17,980 bases of DNA. Source: Alphaproteobacteria bacterium (GTDB lineage Bacteria > Pseudomonadota > Alphaproteobacteria > Puniceispirillales > Marisalimonadaceae). The position numbers and the translations under genes were made by a program. Below, piece by piece: positions 7,812-13,657 of this stretch. Under the pieces are notes generated by a model that made no database searches, had not been told where the DNA came from, and saw only the letters and a list, made by a program, of their open reading frames with translations. The stretch covers positions 1 to 17,980 of the forward strand of contig JADHRC010000017.1 of the NCBI GenBank assembly GCA_016777645.1, given 5' to 3'. Within the stretch, counting starts at the first letter, position 1, and every line of letters starts with the position of its first letter.

Positions 7812-7880
7812 CAAAGTATTAAATTAATCGTATTATAATTTAATCAATGTAATTTATTAATATCTGGAGATATTTCATTA

Positions 7881-8279
7881 ATGAGTTTATCAACTAAAAG
7901 CACAGATTTAATAAAAATTGATGATAAAAAATCAAACCTTCCTATCAAATTTAATCCTAATGAAATCAATCAGGTTCTGCAGTTAGTTGATAAAGACTTG
8001 TTTTTAAAAAACAGAGAAGACGTTAAAAAATATTTGCCCGACATACTAGGTAGAGTTCTAGCAAGAATCTGGATAGATAAATCATTTAAGGATAGCTTTA
8101 AAAAGGATCCTAATAGTGTTTTGAATGAAAATGGAGTTTTTTTGCCCGATGATATGATACTTGAGTTTCAAAAACCAAACTCTGACAGACCTAAAATCAT
8201 AGTTTATGAAAAAAAACAAAATTCTAATTTTAAAATTCGAGTTGTACAATTGCAACTTGTTATGTTAGCAGGCAGATAA
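7881..8279 (+). CDS. NHLP (nitrile hydratase leader peptide)-like small protein
   Basis: In this 132-residue protein, residues about 55-110 resemble the nitrile hydratase alpha / NHLP leader domain. They show LARIWIDKSFKDSFKKDP, then VLNENGVFLPDDM, then a terminal strand PKIIVYEK, matching the family pattern (A-x-x-D-x-x-F-K-x-x-L-x-x-D-P, L-x-x-x-G-x-x-x-P). NHLP domains are used as leader sequences of some ribosomally made, modified peptides, and related domains occur in nitrile hydratase subunits. Here the nitrile hydratase metal motif (C-x-x-C-S-C) is absent. The C-terminus ends LAGR rather than a Gly-Gly site followed by a core. A GGAG Shine-Dalgarno lies at about 7865-7868. It heads a four-gene operon without a visible modifying enzyme. 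The fold call is moderate; the function is unknown. Confidence 0.6.
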   Translation: MSLSTKSTDLIKIDDKKSNLPIKFNPNEINQVLQLVDKDLFLKNREDVKKYLPDILGRVLARIWIDKSFKDSFKKDPNSVLNENGVFLPDDMILEFQKPNSDRPKIIVYEKKQNSNFKIRVVQLQLVMLAGR

Positions 8280-8282
8280 AAC

Positions 8283-8918
8283 TTGATATCCTATTTTGAC
8301 AGCTTCGGGATAAAATTAAAACTTATATTCTATACTTTTTTGCTGGTCATTTACTTTTCTTTTACACCACAATCCTTTGCAAATGATAATAATAAAAACC
8401 TAGAGAATGTTTATCAACTTCTCCAAGAAAAAAACTTTAAAGATGGTTTACAAGAACTTAAAGTTTTAGCAGAAGAAAATAATGTGGAAGCCCAGCTTCT
8501 ATTCTCTAAAATATTATTTTCAGGAGATTTAACACCTCAAGATTTTGAGGCTTCGTATTTTTGGGGATCATCTGCATTACTTGGAGGATTAAACAAATCG
8601 AATATTATAATAGAAAAGTTAAGTGAATACTTAACTGATGATAAAATAAAAAAAATCAAAGAAAACTTAAGAGTTTTTTTAGAAAAAAAAGCGCTGGGAA
8701 AAGATAAAAGAGCAATTATTCAAATTGCAAAACTATATGAAACCTTTTTAGAACAGCCAGATTATGTCAATGCTTATACCTGGTATAGTATTGCAGTAGC
8801 TCAGGGTATAAAAACAGCTAAAAACAAAAGAGATGAAATTTTAAATGAACTTAACGAGAAAGATTTACTTGAAGCTCAAACATTATCAATTAAGCTCTTT
8901 AAGCAAATTAATAATTAA
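8283..8918 (+). CDS. Secreted Sel1/TPR-like repeat protein
   Basis: This 211-residue protein starts at a TTG three bases after the preceding stop; no ATG is available nearby. Residues 1-33 form a Sec signal peptide (LKLIFYTFLLVIYFSF core, SFA cleavage site). The mature part has alpha-helical repeats. The C-terminal one (DYVNAYTWYSIAVAQGIKTA followed by KNKRDEI) is a clear Sel1-type repeat (A-Y-x-W-x-x-x-A-x-x-x-G). An earlier degenerate copy includes FEASYFWGSSALLGG at about 90-104. Sel1 proteins are scaffolds for protein interactions, and export suggests a periplasmic role. It is cotranscribed with the NHLP-like gene. Confidence 0.75.
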   Translation: MISYFDSFGIKLKLIFYTFLLVIYFSFTPQSFANDNNKNLENVYQLLQEKNFKDGLQELKVLAEENNVEAQLLFSKILFSGDLTPQDFEASYFWGSSALLGGLNKSNIIIEKLSEYLTDDKIKKIKENLRVFLEKKALGKDKRAIIQIAKLYETFLEQPDYVNAYTWYSIAVAQGIKTAKNKRDEILNELNEKDLLEAQTLSIKLFKQINN

Positions 8919-8929
8919 TGGAGATATTT

Positions 8930-9118
8930 ATGAAATATAAAGTTCATTGGTTGATTGACGGCCTTGTAGAGGTTGAAGCGGATGACATAGGAGCAGCTGA
9001 GAAAATTATAAAAAATAAAATTGAAAGTTTTATAAAAAATAACTCTAAGTTTTTTGAAGAAGTTGGTGCTAAAGCTGTTCAAGGTCAAGCTTATTTACCA
9101 GGAACGGATGAAAAGTAA
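8930..9118 (+). CDS. Uncharacterised 62-residue protein
   Basis: I do not recognise this protein. It is small, acidic/basic mixed and cytoplasmic, with a predicted beta-beta-alpha start (YKVHWLIDGLVEVEADD, then an alanine-rich helix) and a PGTDEK end. I use the ATG at 8930, with GGAG ending 6 bases before it, rather than the in-frame ATG at 8918 that overlaps the previous stop and has no Shine-Dalgarno. It lies between two secreted-protein genes in the same operon. Confidence 0.7.
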   Translation: MKYKVHWLIDGLVEVEADDIGAAEKIIKNKIESFIKNNSKFFEEVGAKAVQGQAYLPGTDEK

Positions 9119-9131
9119 GATGGAGTAAATT

Positions 9132-9431
9132 TTGTTAATTCATAAAGTAAATAACTCAATATATTATTTTTGTATATTTTTAGCGTTCTCTACTTATTCA
9201 TCCTTTTCCTTCTCTAAGGGGAAAATATATGGTGAGTCCAAAACACTCTCTAAAGAATATATAAAATACGAAAATTGTAGACTCAAACAAACTTTGATAA
9301 ATATTAAAGACGGTCAAAAAGATGGTTATAAATGTGTTTATAAAAGACAAGGCAAAGGAAAAGATGTTACAATTTTTCAACCATCAGCGGTTTGTCAAAA
9401 ATCATTCAAATGCAAAACTGAAATACAGTAG
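9132..9431 (+). CDS. Small secreted protein with four cysteines
   Basis: This 99-residue protein starts at a TTG with a GGAG Shine-Dalgarno (9122-9125) at 6-base spacing, which makes the unusual start convincing. The N-terminus is a signal peptide (IYYFCIFLAFSTYSSFSFS). The mature ~70 residues are lysine-rich and carry exactly four cysteines (ENCRLK, YKCVYK, AVCQKS, KCKTE), enough for two disulfides in the periplasm or outside. I do not recognise a family. It is the last gene of the NHLP-like operon. Confidence 0.7.
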   Translation: MLIHKVNNSIYYFCIFLAFSTYSSFSFSKGKIYGESKTLSKEYIKYENCRLKQTLINIKDGQKDGYKCVYKRQGKGKDVTIFQPSAVCQKSFKCKTEIQ

Positions 9432-9473
9432 CTAATTTAAAATAACAATATATTTCCTGCGAGGAAGAATTTA

Positions 9474-9489
9474 ATACTATATATAGTAT
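9474..9489. repeat. 16-base perfect palindrome in the spacer before the coiled-coil/ParA genes
   Basis: ATACTATATATAGTAT reads the same on both strands. It sits in the 129-base spacer 9432-9560 between two operons. It could be an operator for a dimeric regulator or a small cruciform; AT-rich sequence makes chance palindromes likelier. Otherwise the spacer shows only a 5-base-pair hairpin (TTCCT/AGGAA near 9453-9465) without a T-tract. Confidence 0.35.
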
Positions 9490-9560
9490 ATAAGTCATAA
9501 TTTATTATTTATTATCAATATGTTATGGATAATTATCTTTTTATGCATTAATATGTTTAT

Positions 9561-9914
9561 ATGGAAAATTATGAAATTAATATATTACGTAGAAATGGTA
9601 ACTGGAAAAAGGTTAAACAAGACGACCTTGTAACGAGTGATGATAACGAAAATAATAAAACTGAACAGAAACAAGAAGAATTTGAAAACTTAGATGATGA
9701 TTTTAGATTTTATTTAAATCAGGTTAACTCAATTATTAATAAACTCGAAAACTTAGAAAAAGAAAAAAATAATTTAAAAAATCAGTTAAAAATTTATGAA
9801 CAAGAATTCATAAGCAAAAAAACTGATACACAAAATAAAATAGATCAAATGACTCATGAAAGAGAGATAATTGATAAGACTATAAATATAATTAAAAGCT
9901 TAAAATCTTTTTAA
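9561..9914 (+). CDS. Coiled-coil protein, likely partner of the adjacent ParA-type ATPase
   Basis: In this 117-residue hydrophilic protein, residues 1-22 are basic (ILRRNGNWKKVKQDD) and residues 23-45 are an acidic Asp/Glu/Asn-rich linker. Residues about 50-115 form a long coiled coil with heptad-spaced Leu/Ile (VNSIINKLENLEKEKNNLKN). A short basic N-terminus followed by a coiled coil is the layout of several ParA/MinD-activating partners, such as the N-terminal peptides of ParB-type proteins. It ends 16 bases before the ParA gene. No family is recognised from sequence alone. There is no obvious Shine-Dalgarno at the ATG. Confidence 0.7.
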   Translation: MENYEINILRRNGNWKKVKQDDLVTSDDNENNKTEQKQEEFENLDDDFRFYLNQVNSIINKLENLEKEKNNLKNQLKIYEQEFISKKTDTQNKIDQMTHEREIIDKTINIIKSLKSF

Positions 9915-9930
9915 TTTAAGGAGCATATAA

Positions 9931-10704
9931 ATGTCTCAAAATAAGTCTAAAGCCTTAAATGATGCTAAATCTATTTTTGTTGCAAATGTTAAAGGTGGTG
10001 TTGGTAAAAGCACACTAGCTATCATGTTAGCTAGAAGTTTAGCTAGTAAAATACCTCCTCAAAATATAACTGTTATTGACACAGATTTGCAAAGAACTAC
10101 CACTGAGTTTTTGACAGTAAGTAACCCCGAAATAAACGTTGAATTTTTGCCTATAACACCAGCTTTTGAAAATACTAATATTTCTCTTGTTCAACAATTC
10201 ATTAAACAAAATGAATTTAGACCTGGGCATGTTGTAATAGTTGACACACCGGCAGGAAGTTCTCAAAGGCTATGGAATTTAGTTGCTGAGGGGTATTGTG
10301 TCTTGATACCTACAACACTTAGTAATGCCGATCTTTCTCCTACAGAAAATTTTATTAGGAGTATTGATAAGGTAAAAGCAAGGTATGGGAAGTCTCATCC
10401 ACACCTTATAGTATGCCCTAATAAAATTCCTTTTGGACAAAAGGATTTTTCAATTATGGCAGAAAGATTAAATAATCACGATGTCGTAATTGGCCCTCCT
10501 CTTAGGGATCTGGCAAGTGTAAGGCATTTCTATAACGGTAAAGCAGAAAATTGGGAGAATAAAACTAATAGTAATGCTCTGTCGGATTTTGGACAATTTG
10601 GTTCATTCATTGAAAAATTTGTACTAAATGGTGAGCTAGATAAAATTTATTCTAATAGAGATACTAGTCAGAACATTATTCCATTTGGAAAAGTTAGTAA
10701 TTAA
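9931..10704 (+). CDS. ParA/MinD-family positioning ATPase
   Basis: This is a 257-residue orphan ParA-type ATPase. It carries the deviant Walker A motif KGGVGKST (21-28, both signature lysines present), the switch I motif VIDTDLQRTT (D50, D52) and the Walker B-like VIVDTPAGS (D105). Such proteins form ATP-dependent dimers on DNA or membranes and position cargo. No helix-turn-helix is visible. No ParB gene or parS site is seen, so it is probably not the chromosome partition ParA. AAGGAG at about 9918-9923 is a good Shine-Dalgarno. It is coupled to the coiled-coil gene upstream. The cargo is unknown; flagellar or chemotaxis apparatus is possible from the neighbourhood. Confidence 0.88.
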   Translation: MSQNKSKALNDAKSIFVANVKGGVGKSTLAIMLARSLASKIPPQNITVIDTDLQRTTTEFLTVSNPEINVEFLPITPAFENTNISLVQQFIKQNEFRPGHVVIVDTPAGSSQRLWNLVAEGYCVLIPTTLSNADLSPTENFIRSIDKVKARYGKSHPHLIVCPNKIPFGQKDFSIMAERLNNHDVVIGPPLRDLASVRHFYNGKAENWENKTNSNALSDFGQFGSFIEKFVLNGELDKIYSNRDTSQNIIPFGKVSN

Positions 10705-10867
10705 TTTCTAACCTACACCCTAACTGACTTAACCATTTTTCTGTTGGAATATATGGTAAGTCTGTTTTACTCTTTTTATTTTTATTAACTATAATATTTT
10801 CAACGAATAAGTTTTCTTCCGTTTTACCATCTATGGGTTTTAAATTAATTTCATTAAGTAAAGCATT
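10694..10867 (-). CDS. Candidate 57-residue minus-strand ORF
   Basis: An ATG-started frame on the minus strand encodes 57 residues and overlaps the last 11 bases of the ParA gene tail to tail. First codon positions are mainly purine and the sequence looks protein-like (KTDLPYIPTEKWLSQLG near the end). No Shine-Dalgarno is seen before the ATG and no family is recognised. It fills most of the otherwise empty 10705-10945 spacer. It may be a small gene or the decayed end of a longer one. Confidence 0.35.
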   Translation of the reverse strand, partial: NALLNEINLKPIDGKTEENLFVENIIVNKNKKSKTDLPYIPTEKWLSQLGCRLEINY

Positions 10868-10916
10868 CATATATTTTAATACGTCATTAGTAAAATTTTG
10901 TTTAATGTAACCGTAT

Positions 10917-10922
10917 ATAATT
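10917..10922 (+). promoter_or_regulatory. Possible -10 box for the 69-residue gene
   Basis: TATAAT lies 24 bases before the ATG at 10946; I see no convincing -35. The AAGGA Shine-Dalgarno at 10933-10937 falls within the resulting short leader. Confidence 0.35.
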
Positions 10923-10945
10923 ATGAATAATAAGGATTAATATTT

Positions 10946-11155
10946 ATGTACAAAAAAACTGTTGAAGACGAAATTTTAAATAAAATCAGTTTAATACTTA
11001 ATGAATTTGAAGGATATGAAAAACCCTTAGTTAATTCAACAGGTGATATTATTATTAAAAATAAATCTCCTAGAAAACCAAGTAAGGAGAAGTTAGTTTT
11101 AACTAATATTTTTAAAAAAATAATTGCTGATGATATAAAAAAAAACAGGGCCTAA
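10946..11155 (+). CDS. Uncharacterised 69-residue basic protein
   Basis: This small, lysine-rich protein has two helical halves (EDEILNKISLILNEFEGYE and KEKLVLTNIFKKIIADDI) joined by a KNKSPRKPSK linker. There is no signal or membrane segment and I recognise no family. AAGGA at 10933-10937 is its Shine-Dalgarno. Its TAA stop lies in the loop of the hairpin at 11143-11166, so the end of the gene and the terminator are fused. The basic linker could fit nucleic-acid contact; this is speculation. Confidence 0.6.
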   Translation: MYKKTVEDEILNKISLILNEFEGYEKPLVNSTGDIIIKNKSPRKPSKEKLVLTNIFKKIIADDIKKNRA

Positions 11156-11166
11156 AAGCCCTGTTT
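11143..11166 (-). terminator. Two-way intrinsic terminator (best on the minus strand)
   Basis: AAACAGGGC and GCCCTGTTT form a 9-base-pair stem around the loop CTAAAA. Read on the minus strand it is followed by an unbroken run of U (bases 11145 to 11137), a textbook terminator for the 26-codon gene at 11195-11275. Read on the plus strand it ends in GTTTCGTATTT, a weaker terminator for the 69-residue gene, whose stop codon lies in the loop. Confidence 0.85.
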
Positions 11167-11194
11167 CGTATTTATGTGAAAATTTGAATCCCAA

Positions 11195-11275
11195 TTATAG
11201 GAAAACTTTTACCAAAGGCTGCTCTGATAAATTTAAAACCTCATAAGAACTCATTTCATAAAAAATACTAGACAT
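11195..11275 (-). CDS. 26-residue peptide gene with ideal ribosome binding site
   Basis: A 26-codon minus-strand ORF begins at the ATG at 11273-11275. In front of it is AAGGAGGT (11282-11289), an 8-base match to the anti-Shine-Dalgarno at 6-base spacing, the strongest ribosome binding site in the window. The peptide starts MSSIFYEMSSYEVLNLS and ends QPLVKVFL. It has two Tyr-Glu pairs, is moderately hydrophobic, and carries no signal or membrane segment. Thirty bases after the stop lies the strong terminator at 11143-11166. A TATAAT box lies at 11337-11342 on the same strand. The unit therefore looks like a free-standing transcript of roughly 200 bases. I recognise no family. It could be a small protein, a peptide precursor, or a dual-function small RNA. 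Confidence 0.6.
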   Translation of the reverse strand: MSSIFYEMSSYEVLNLSEQPLVKVFL

Positions 11276-11336
11276 CAGACCACCTCCTTTACTGTTTGTT
11301 AAAATAATAATATTATTAGTAACTTAAAAAAAAAAT

Positions 11337-11365
11337 ATTATAAAGTTTTAAAAACATTTAGATAA
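11337..11365 (-). promoter_or_regulatory. Possible promoter of the 26-residue peptide gene
   Basis: On the minus strand, TATAAT (11337-11342) is preceded after 17 bases by TTATCT (11360-11365), a weak -35. The -10 box matches consensus exactly. The predicted transcript would start near 11330 and run through the ORF to the terminator at 11143-11166. Confidence 0.4.
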
Positions 11366-11393
11366 GACTTGTTTAAAGTAGGATAAAATATCA

Positions 11394-11780
11394 ATGAAAA
11401 ATAATAAAGAAGTTAAAGCTTATAAAGCTGGTGATATAATTTATTCTCATAATGACCCCGCAGAATTTATTTTTTTAATTCATAGTGGAAAGGTTAGAAT
11501 AGAGTCTAAGCATGGATTAGAATTGGGAATATTGGAAACAGGAGAAATTTTTGGAGAAGTGGGGCATATCATTGAGTCACCAAGAACTGTAACTGCTGTA
11601 GCAGTTACTAATTCATTAATCAGGGTTATAGATGAAAAAACTGTTAAAGAAAAAATGAATAAGGCTGATCCAGTACTGGCAGCAATCGTAAGAGGTTTGT
11701 CTCTTAGAATAGGAGATGCAAATGCTTTGGCAGAAAAACACTGGTTAGAGCTCAGCTTATATAAATCCCTTGGTAAATAA
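11394..11780 (+). CDS. Stand-alone cyclic-nucleotide-binding domain protein
   Basis: This 128-residue protein consists of one CAP/Crp-type sensor domain: a beta roll (AGDIIYSHNDPAEFIFLIH, SGKVRIES), then the phosphate-binding cassette GEIFGEVGHIIESPRTVTA with the conserved E55 and R64, then a C-terminal helix. There is no helix-turn-helix, so it is not a Crp-type transcription factor. It would bind cAMP, cGMP or a related nucleotide and act through a partner. AGGA at 11380-11383 serves as Shine-Dalgarno. It lies 29 bases before a FliL-like membrane protein gene, probably in one operon. Confidence 0.85.
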   Translation: MKNNKEVKAYKAGDIIYSHNDPAEFIFLIHSGKVRIESKHGLELGILETGEIFGEVGHIIESPRTVTAVAVTNSLIRVIDEKTVKEKMNKADPVLAAIVRGLSLRIGDANALAEKHWLELSLYKSLGK

Positions 11781-11809
11781 ATAATAATAAGTTTAAAAAA
11801 GAAAGTTAT

Positions 11810-12418
11810 ATGGCAGATCAATCACCATCATTAAAATCTAAAGTTATGAATATAAAAAATTTATATTTATATATCATTGGTTTTGTATCATCTTTATTAA
11901 CGTTATTATTTTTTTATTTTAGCAATCAAATTATTAAGGAAGAAAAAAAAGTAGAAGAAAAGGTCGATATTTATAAAGTAGCCAAAGAGGAAGCTATAAA
12001 ATTAGGTAGGATGGAACCTGATGAAAAACCAATAGTTCAAGAAATTGGCCCTGACGGAAAAGTTATAATTCCTAGTCTGTCTTATGTAGATATAGGTGGA
12101 ATGGGAGAAAATGCTAATAAAAGTTTTTGGACAAATATCCCAAACTCAAATTCGTTTATTAGTTTTGATTTAGTGCTTTCTTCTTATCAAGGTGAAAAAT
12201 TAACCAACTATCTAACAGATTATGATGTTGATTTTAGAAAAATTGTTTATGAAGAAATTAATAAAAAAGAATTAAAGCAATTTGATGGAAGTCAGGGTAA
12301 GAAACAACTGCTTGAAGATATAAAAAATGAATTTAACGCTTATCTAGCTAATAAAGAATTAGATCCTATTATATTTGGTGCTTATTTCAAAGTTTTTGCT
12401 ATTACTACTAGAGGCTAA
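11810..12418 (+). CDS. FliL-like single-pass membrane protein
   Basis: This 202-residue protein has a short cytoplasmic N-terminus, one membrane segment at about 19-40 (YIIGFVSSLLTLLFFYF), a charged linker and a C-terminal domain. The last ~85 residues follow the FliL pattern: a beta strand (FISFDLVLSS), helices around residues 130-185 (RKIVYEEINKKELKQFDGS, KKQLLEDIKNEFNAYLAN) and a final strand IIFGAYFKVFAITTRG, like the FliL ending (V-Y-F-x-x-F-x-x-Q). FliL surrounds and stabilises the flagellar stator. The match is distant and the linker is longer than usual. An internal ATG at 11846 could also serve as start. Its 3' end overlaps the opposite threonine-synthase-like gene by 4 bases. Confidence 0.55.
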   Translation: MADQSPSLKSKVMNIKNLYLYIIGFVSSLLTLLFFYFSNQIIKEEKKVEEKVDIYKVAKEEAIKLGRMEPDEKPIVQEIGPDGKVIIPSLSYVDIGGMGENANKSFWTNIPNSNSFISFDLVLSSYQGEKLTNYLTDYDVDFRKIVYEEINKKELKQFDGSQGKKQLLEDIKNEFNAYLANKELDPIIFGAYFKVFAITTRG

Positions 12419-13641
12419 TTAAAAACTTTATAATCAATTTTCTTATTTTTATCTAATTTGTTAGTAACTGCGGGCAATGGATATTTTAATCCAGTTGCAC
12501 AATTAAAAAGTACAACTTTATCTTGTTTAGTAATTAATTTTTTAGATAAAGCTTTTTCATATGCCCTCATAGTCGCAGCACCTTCAGGACATAAAAAACA
12601 TCCATCTGTGTATGCTACTCGATCCCTAGTTTGCATTATTTCTTCATCAGAAATAGCAATTGCAAAACCTTTACTCTCGTTTACTGCCCTAATTATTAGA
12701 AAATCTCCAACTGCAACTGGCACTCTTATACCAGCAGCCTTAGTATAAGCATCTTTCCATAAAGGTGCATGTTCTTCTCCATTTTCCCAAGCTTTTACAA
12801 TTGGAGCACATCCTTCTGCTTGAACTGCAACCATTCTAGGGAGCTTTCCTTTAACCCAGCCAAGTTCCTTAAGTTCTAGAAAAGCTTTCCACATTCCAAT
12901 TAACCCGGTACCACCTCCTGTTGGATAAAATATTACATCAGGGAGCTCCCAATTTAATTGTTCCGCTAATTCAAGACCCATGGTTTTTTTACCTTCAATT
13001 CTATATGGTTCTTTAAGAGTTGAAACATCAAACCAGCCCACTTCTTCTTTACCCTCCCCAACTATTTTACCACAGTCGTTAATTAAGCCATTTACTAAGA
13101 AGGTTTCAGCACCTAAAGACTGTATTTCTCTTATATTTATATCTGGGGTATCTTCTGGACAAAAGACCGTTGACTTAATACCCGCATGGGTTGCATATGC
13201 AGCCATTGCTGCACCTGCATTACCATTTGTTGGAATTGCAAGATGATTTAATTTAAATTGTTTTGCCATAGATACGGCTAAACATAATCCTCTAGCTTTA
13301 AAAGAACCTGTTGGAAGACGTCCCTCATCTTTTATTAAAACTAACCCTTTATCTTCTTTATTATAATTTACAGAGTTTATTAACTTAATTAATGGGGTTA
13401 TTATTTCTCCAAGTGTTACTCTATCTTCAGGATTTTTAACAGGTAACAGAGGTGAATAACGCCAAAGTCCGTCTATTTTGGAATTGGAGATTTCTTCTCT
13501 ACTTATTTCTTTTTTAATTTTTTCTAAATCATAACGTACTAATAAAGGTCTGCCTACTTCTGATAGCCCTTGTATTTCATTAGCTGGGTATTTTTTACCC
13601 GTCATAGAGCATTCGAGATGTGTTACATAATATTTATTCAT
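12415..13641 (-). CDS. Threonine-synthase-like PLP-dependent enzyme
   Basis: This 408-residue fold-type II PLP enzyme resembles the plant/archaeal type of threonine synthase, which converts O-phosphohomoserine to threonine. The N-terminal LECSMTGKKYP module is followed by RYSPLLP, then KDEGRLPTGSFKARG with the PLP lysine K115, TNGNAGAAMAAYA (137-149) and the phosphate-binding TGGGTG (240-245). The cysteine pairs of the N-terminal zinc-like module are incomplete. It follows the dehydrogenase gene by 16 bases on the same strand. That pairing, rather than a hom-thrB context, leaves room for another hydroxy- or amino-acid substrate, so I give no symbol. An AGGG lies upstream of the ATG. Confidence 0.8.
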   Translation of the reverse strand: MNKYYVTHLECSMTGKKYPANEIQGLSEVGRPLLVRYDLEKIKKEISREEISNSKIDGLWRYSPLLPVKNPEDRVTLGEIITPLIKLINSVNYNKEDKGLVLIKDEGRLPTGSFKARGLCLAVSMAKQFKLNHLAIPTNGNAGAAMAAYATHAGIKSTVFCPEDTPDINIREIQSLGAETFLVNGLINDCGKIVGEGKEEVGWFDVSTLKEPYRIEGKKTMGLELAEQLNWELPDVIFYPTGGGTGLIGMWKAFLELKELGWVKGKLPRMVAVQAEGCAPIVKAWENGEEHAPLWKDAYTKAAGIRVPVAVGDFLIIRAVNESKGFAIAISDEEIMQTRDRVAYTDGCFLCPEGAATMRAYEKALSKKLITKQDKVVLFNCATGLKYPLPAVTNKLDKNKKIDYKVFN

Positions 13642-13657
13642 TTAAAACCCTAGCTAT

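Noticed and set aside
7740..7814. N-terminal extension of the hook/rod protein
   Set aside because: The extra 25 residues translate the sigma-54 promoter; the ATG at 7739 has the ribosome site and the family N-terminus.
7881..8279. Nitrile hydratase alpha subunit
   Set aside because: The cysteine metal-binding motif is absent and the protein is too short; only the leader-like domain is shared.
8918..8929. Upstream ATG overlapping the Sel1 gene stop as start of the 62-residue gene
   Set aside because: It has no Shine-Dalgarno, whereas the ATG at 8930 has GGAG at good spacing.
9453..9465. Hairpin TTCCT-GCG-AGGAA after the four-cysteine gene as a terminator
   Set aside because: The stem has only five pairs and no T-tract follows; it may be chance.
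11301..11340. AT palindromes (AATAATATTATT and similar) as operators
   Set aside because: Short A/T-only palindromes are expected by chance at this base composition.
12458..13246. Plus-strand ORFs opposite the threonine-synthase-like gene
   Set aside because: They mirror a well-conserved enzyme gene on the minus strand and have no ribosome sites or recognisable domains.
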